A DNA stretch of 6,746 nucleotides from Treponema sp. (GTDB taxonomy: Bacteria; Spirochaetota; Spirochaetia; Treponematales; Treponemataceae), in NCBI GenBank assembly GCA_014804085.1, contig JAAVAM010000004.1, positions 1-6,746 of the forward strand, written 5' to 3'. Below the pieces are notes generated by a model, which worked only from the letters and a program-made list of their open reading frames with translations, was not told the origin of the DNA and did not search any database. Position numbers and translations under genes: made by a program. Shown one piece after another: positions 6,319 to 6,746 of the stretch (positions are counted from its first letter, which is position 1; each line of letters starts with the position of its first letter).

Positions 6319-6533
6319 TTCCTTATCGTAAGGAATGCTGCCCTGAACAAAAGCGACGTTCCTTACCATAAGGATTCCCGTTTTCAGCAAAAGTCGGCTT
6401 TCCTCAAAATAAGGAATGCTGCCCGGACAAAAGTCAGCGTTCCTTAAAATAAGGAAACGCGCCCCGGACAAAAGCGGCTTTCCTTACCATAAGGAAAGTC
6501 GGATTTTGCATGAGGCTTCCTTATGGTAAGGAT
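6319..6533. repeat. Array of six 17-base palindromes at about 40-base spacing
   Basis: Six copies of TTCCTTA-N3-TAAGGAA begin at 6319, 6359, 6400, 6440, 6480 and 6517, at intervals of 40, 41, 40, 40 and 37 bases. The centres are TCG, CCA, AAA, AAA, CCA and TGG. Copies 2 and 6 end in GGAT instead of GGAA, and copy 3 has one changed base (TTCCTCA). The 20-24-base stretches between them are also related: CAAAAG occurs at 6348, 6388, 6428 and 6469, and GCCC(T/G)GA or close variants before three of those. So the whole unit of about 40 bases is a degenerate tandem repeat. The array fills most of the 318-base gap after livF. Function is unknown; operators, RNA hairpins or a dispersed intergenic element all fit. 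Confidence 0.85.
6475..6507 (+). terminator. Extended hairpin (array copy 5), candidate terminator for livHMGF
   Basis: The fifth palindrome is flanked by bases that lengthen its stem to 12 bp: 6475-6486 with 6490-6501, one G-U pair, loop CCA. GGATTTTGC follows, with a four-T run. It is one of the better terminator-like structures downstream of livF. The T-run is short, and the sixth palindrome (6517-6533), followed by TTTTGTATTTTTT, is an alternative. Confidence 0.4.
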
Positions 6534-6545
6534 TTTGTATTTTTT
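6517..6545 (+). terminator. Array copy 6 with T-rich tail, candidate terminator
   Basis: TCCTTA (6518-6523) and TAAGGA (6527-6532) form a 6-bp stem around TGG, followed at once by TTTTGTATTTTTT. The stem is short and AT-rich, so termination may be weak. The placement just before the next promoter is suitable. Confidence 0.4.
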
Positions 6546-6547
6546 CT

Positions 6548-6576
6548 TTGCCGATTCGCCAAAAAATGATTATATT
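6548..6576 (+). promoter_or_regulatory. Sigma-70-type promoter for the gene at 6610
   Basis: A -35 box TTGCCG (6548-6553) and a -10 box TATATT (6571-6576) are separated by 17 bases in an AT-rich stretch unlike its GC-rich surroundings. The expected start is about 6583, giving a leader of about 27 bases with a strong Shine-Dalgarno. Confidence 0.6.
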
Positions 6577-6595
6577 GAAATCATAAAGCATTTTT

Positions 6596-6602
6596 AAGGA
6601 GG
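6596..6602 (+). promoter_or_regulatory. Ribosome binding site fixing the start at 6610
   Basis: AAGGAGG ends 7 bases before ATG 6610. Another ATG at 6606 is closer, but its frame stops after 14 codons, so 6610 is the start. Confidence 0.75.
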
Positions 6603-6609
6603 TTCATGT

Positions 6610-6746
6610 ATGAACAAATTGAAGACGGCAATCCGCAACGCGGAGGTTGACGGGCTTTCGGACACGCTGGTGCGTCTGTTCAAGGCGGACGCGGGGGCGC
6701 AGGGCGATGCGTTCCTCACGGCGGTGATGGCGGAGCTGGAGGGGCT
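6610..6746 (+). CDS. Unrecognised protein, N-terminal 45 residues (3' partial)
   Basis: An open frame runs from ATG 6610 to the window edge. The visible part starts MNKLKTAIRNAEVDGLSDTL and continues VRLFKADAGAQGDAFLTAVMAELEGL. It has no signal peptide, no membrane segment and no motif that I recognise. The pattern of charged and hydrophobic residues suggests amphipathic helices and a cytoplasmic protein. Its own promoter and a strong ribosome binding site show it is a separate transcription unit from livHMGF, placed directly behind the palindrome array. Codon use is GC-rich at third positions, like the transporter genes. No function can be given from this fragment. Confidence 0.7.
   Translation, partial: MNKLKTAIRNAEVDGLSDTLVRLFKADAGAQGDAFLTAVMAELEG

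Noticed and set aside
5614..6471. Long open frame on the minus strand across livF and part of the array
   Set aside because: It lies antisense to livF, whose motifs are complete, and comes from GC-rich codon bias. Its start sits among the palindromes, whose 40-base period does not keep a reading frame, and I saw no ribosome binding site.
6319..6533. CRISPR array, suggested by regular repeats and similar-length spacers
   Set aside because: The repeat is only 17 bases, the intervening stretches of 20-24 bases resemble one another, and no cas genes are in the window.

Overview
The window looks like a spirochaete chromosome, most likely Treponema. The RNA polymerase alpha fragment at the left edge and the L17 protein after it read like my memory of the Treponema pallidum proteins, for example the MMDGA(R/H)VE and FGRGYVPAE stretches of alpha. 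The species cannot be fixed from the sequence. All supported genes lie on the + strand. Base composition shifts by eye from roughly balanced in the ribosomal genes to clearly GC-rich in the last transporter genes.

Region 1 (1-1478) is the tail of a ribosomal protein/RNA polymerase operon. It holds the 3' part of rpoA, then rplQ (overlapping rpoA by 11 bases, with a long Lys/Ala-rich tail), then a small four-cysteine zinc-ribbon protein of unknown function 3 bases later. A rho-independent terminator closes the unit.

Region 2 (1491-6291) is a complete ABC importer of the branched-chain amino acid (HAAT/Liv) type, in the order livJ-like binding lipoprotein, livH, livM, livG, livF. The lipoprotein captures the substrate outside the cytoplasmic membrane, LivH and LivM form the channel, and LivG and LivF hydrolyse ATP. 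The livJ-like gene is separated from livHMGF by about 180 bases containing two perfect hairpins, a well-spaced sigma-70-type promoter, and a third hairpin with a T-run immediately after that promoter. This suggests that the binding protein and the membrane/ATPase subunits are expressed separately, with possible attenuation of livHMGF. livH to livF are tightly packed (gaps of 8-10 bases or an 8-base overlap).

Region 3 (6292-6609) is noncoding. It carries six 17-base palindromes of the form TTCCTTA-N3-TAAGGAA at a regular spacing of about 40 bases, followed by a promoter and a strong ribosome binding site. These lead into a gene cut by the window edge (6610 onwards) whose product I do not recognise.

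The least explained items are the palindrome array, the zinc-ribbon protein in the rpoA-rplQ unit, and the promoter-plus-hairpin leader of livH.
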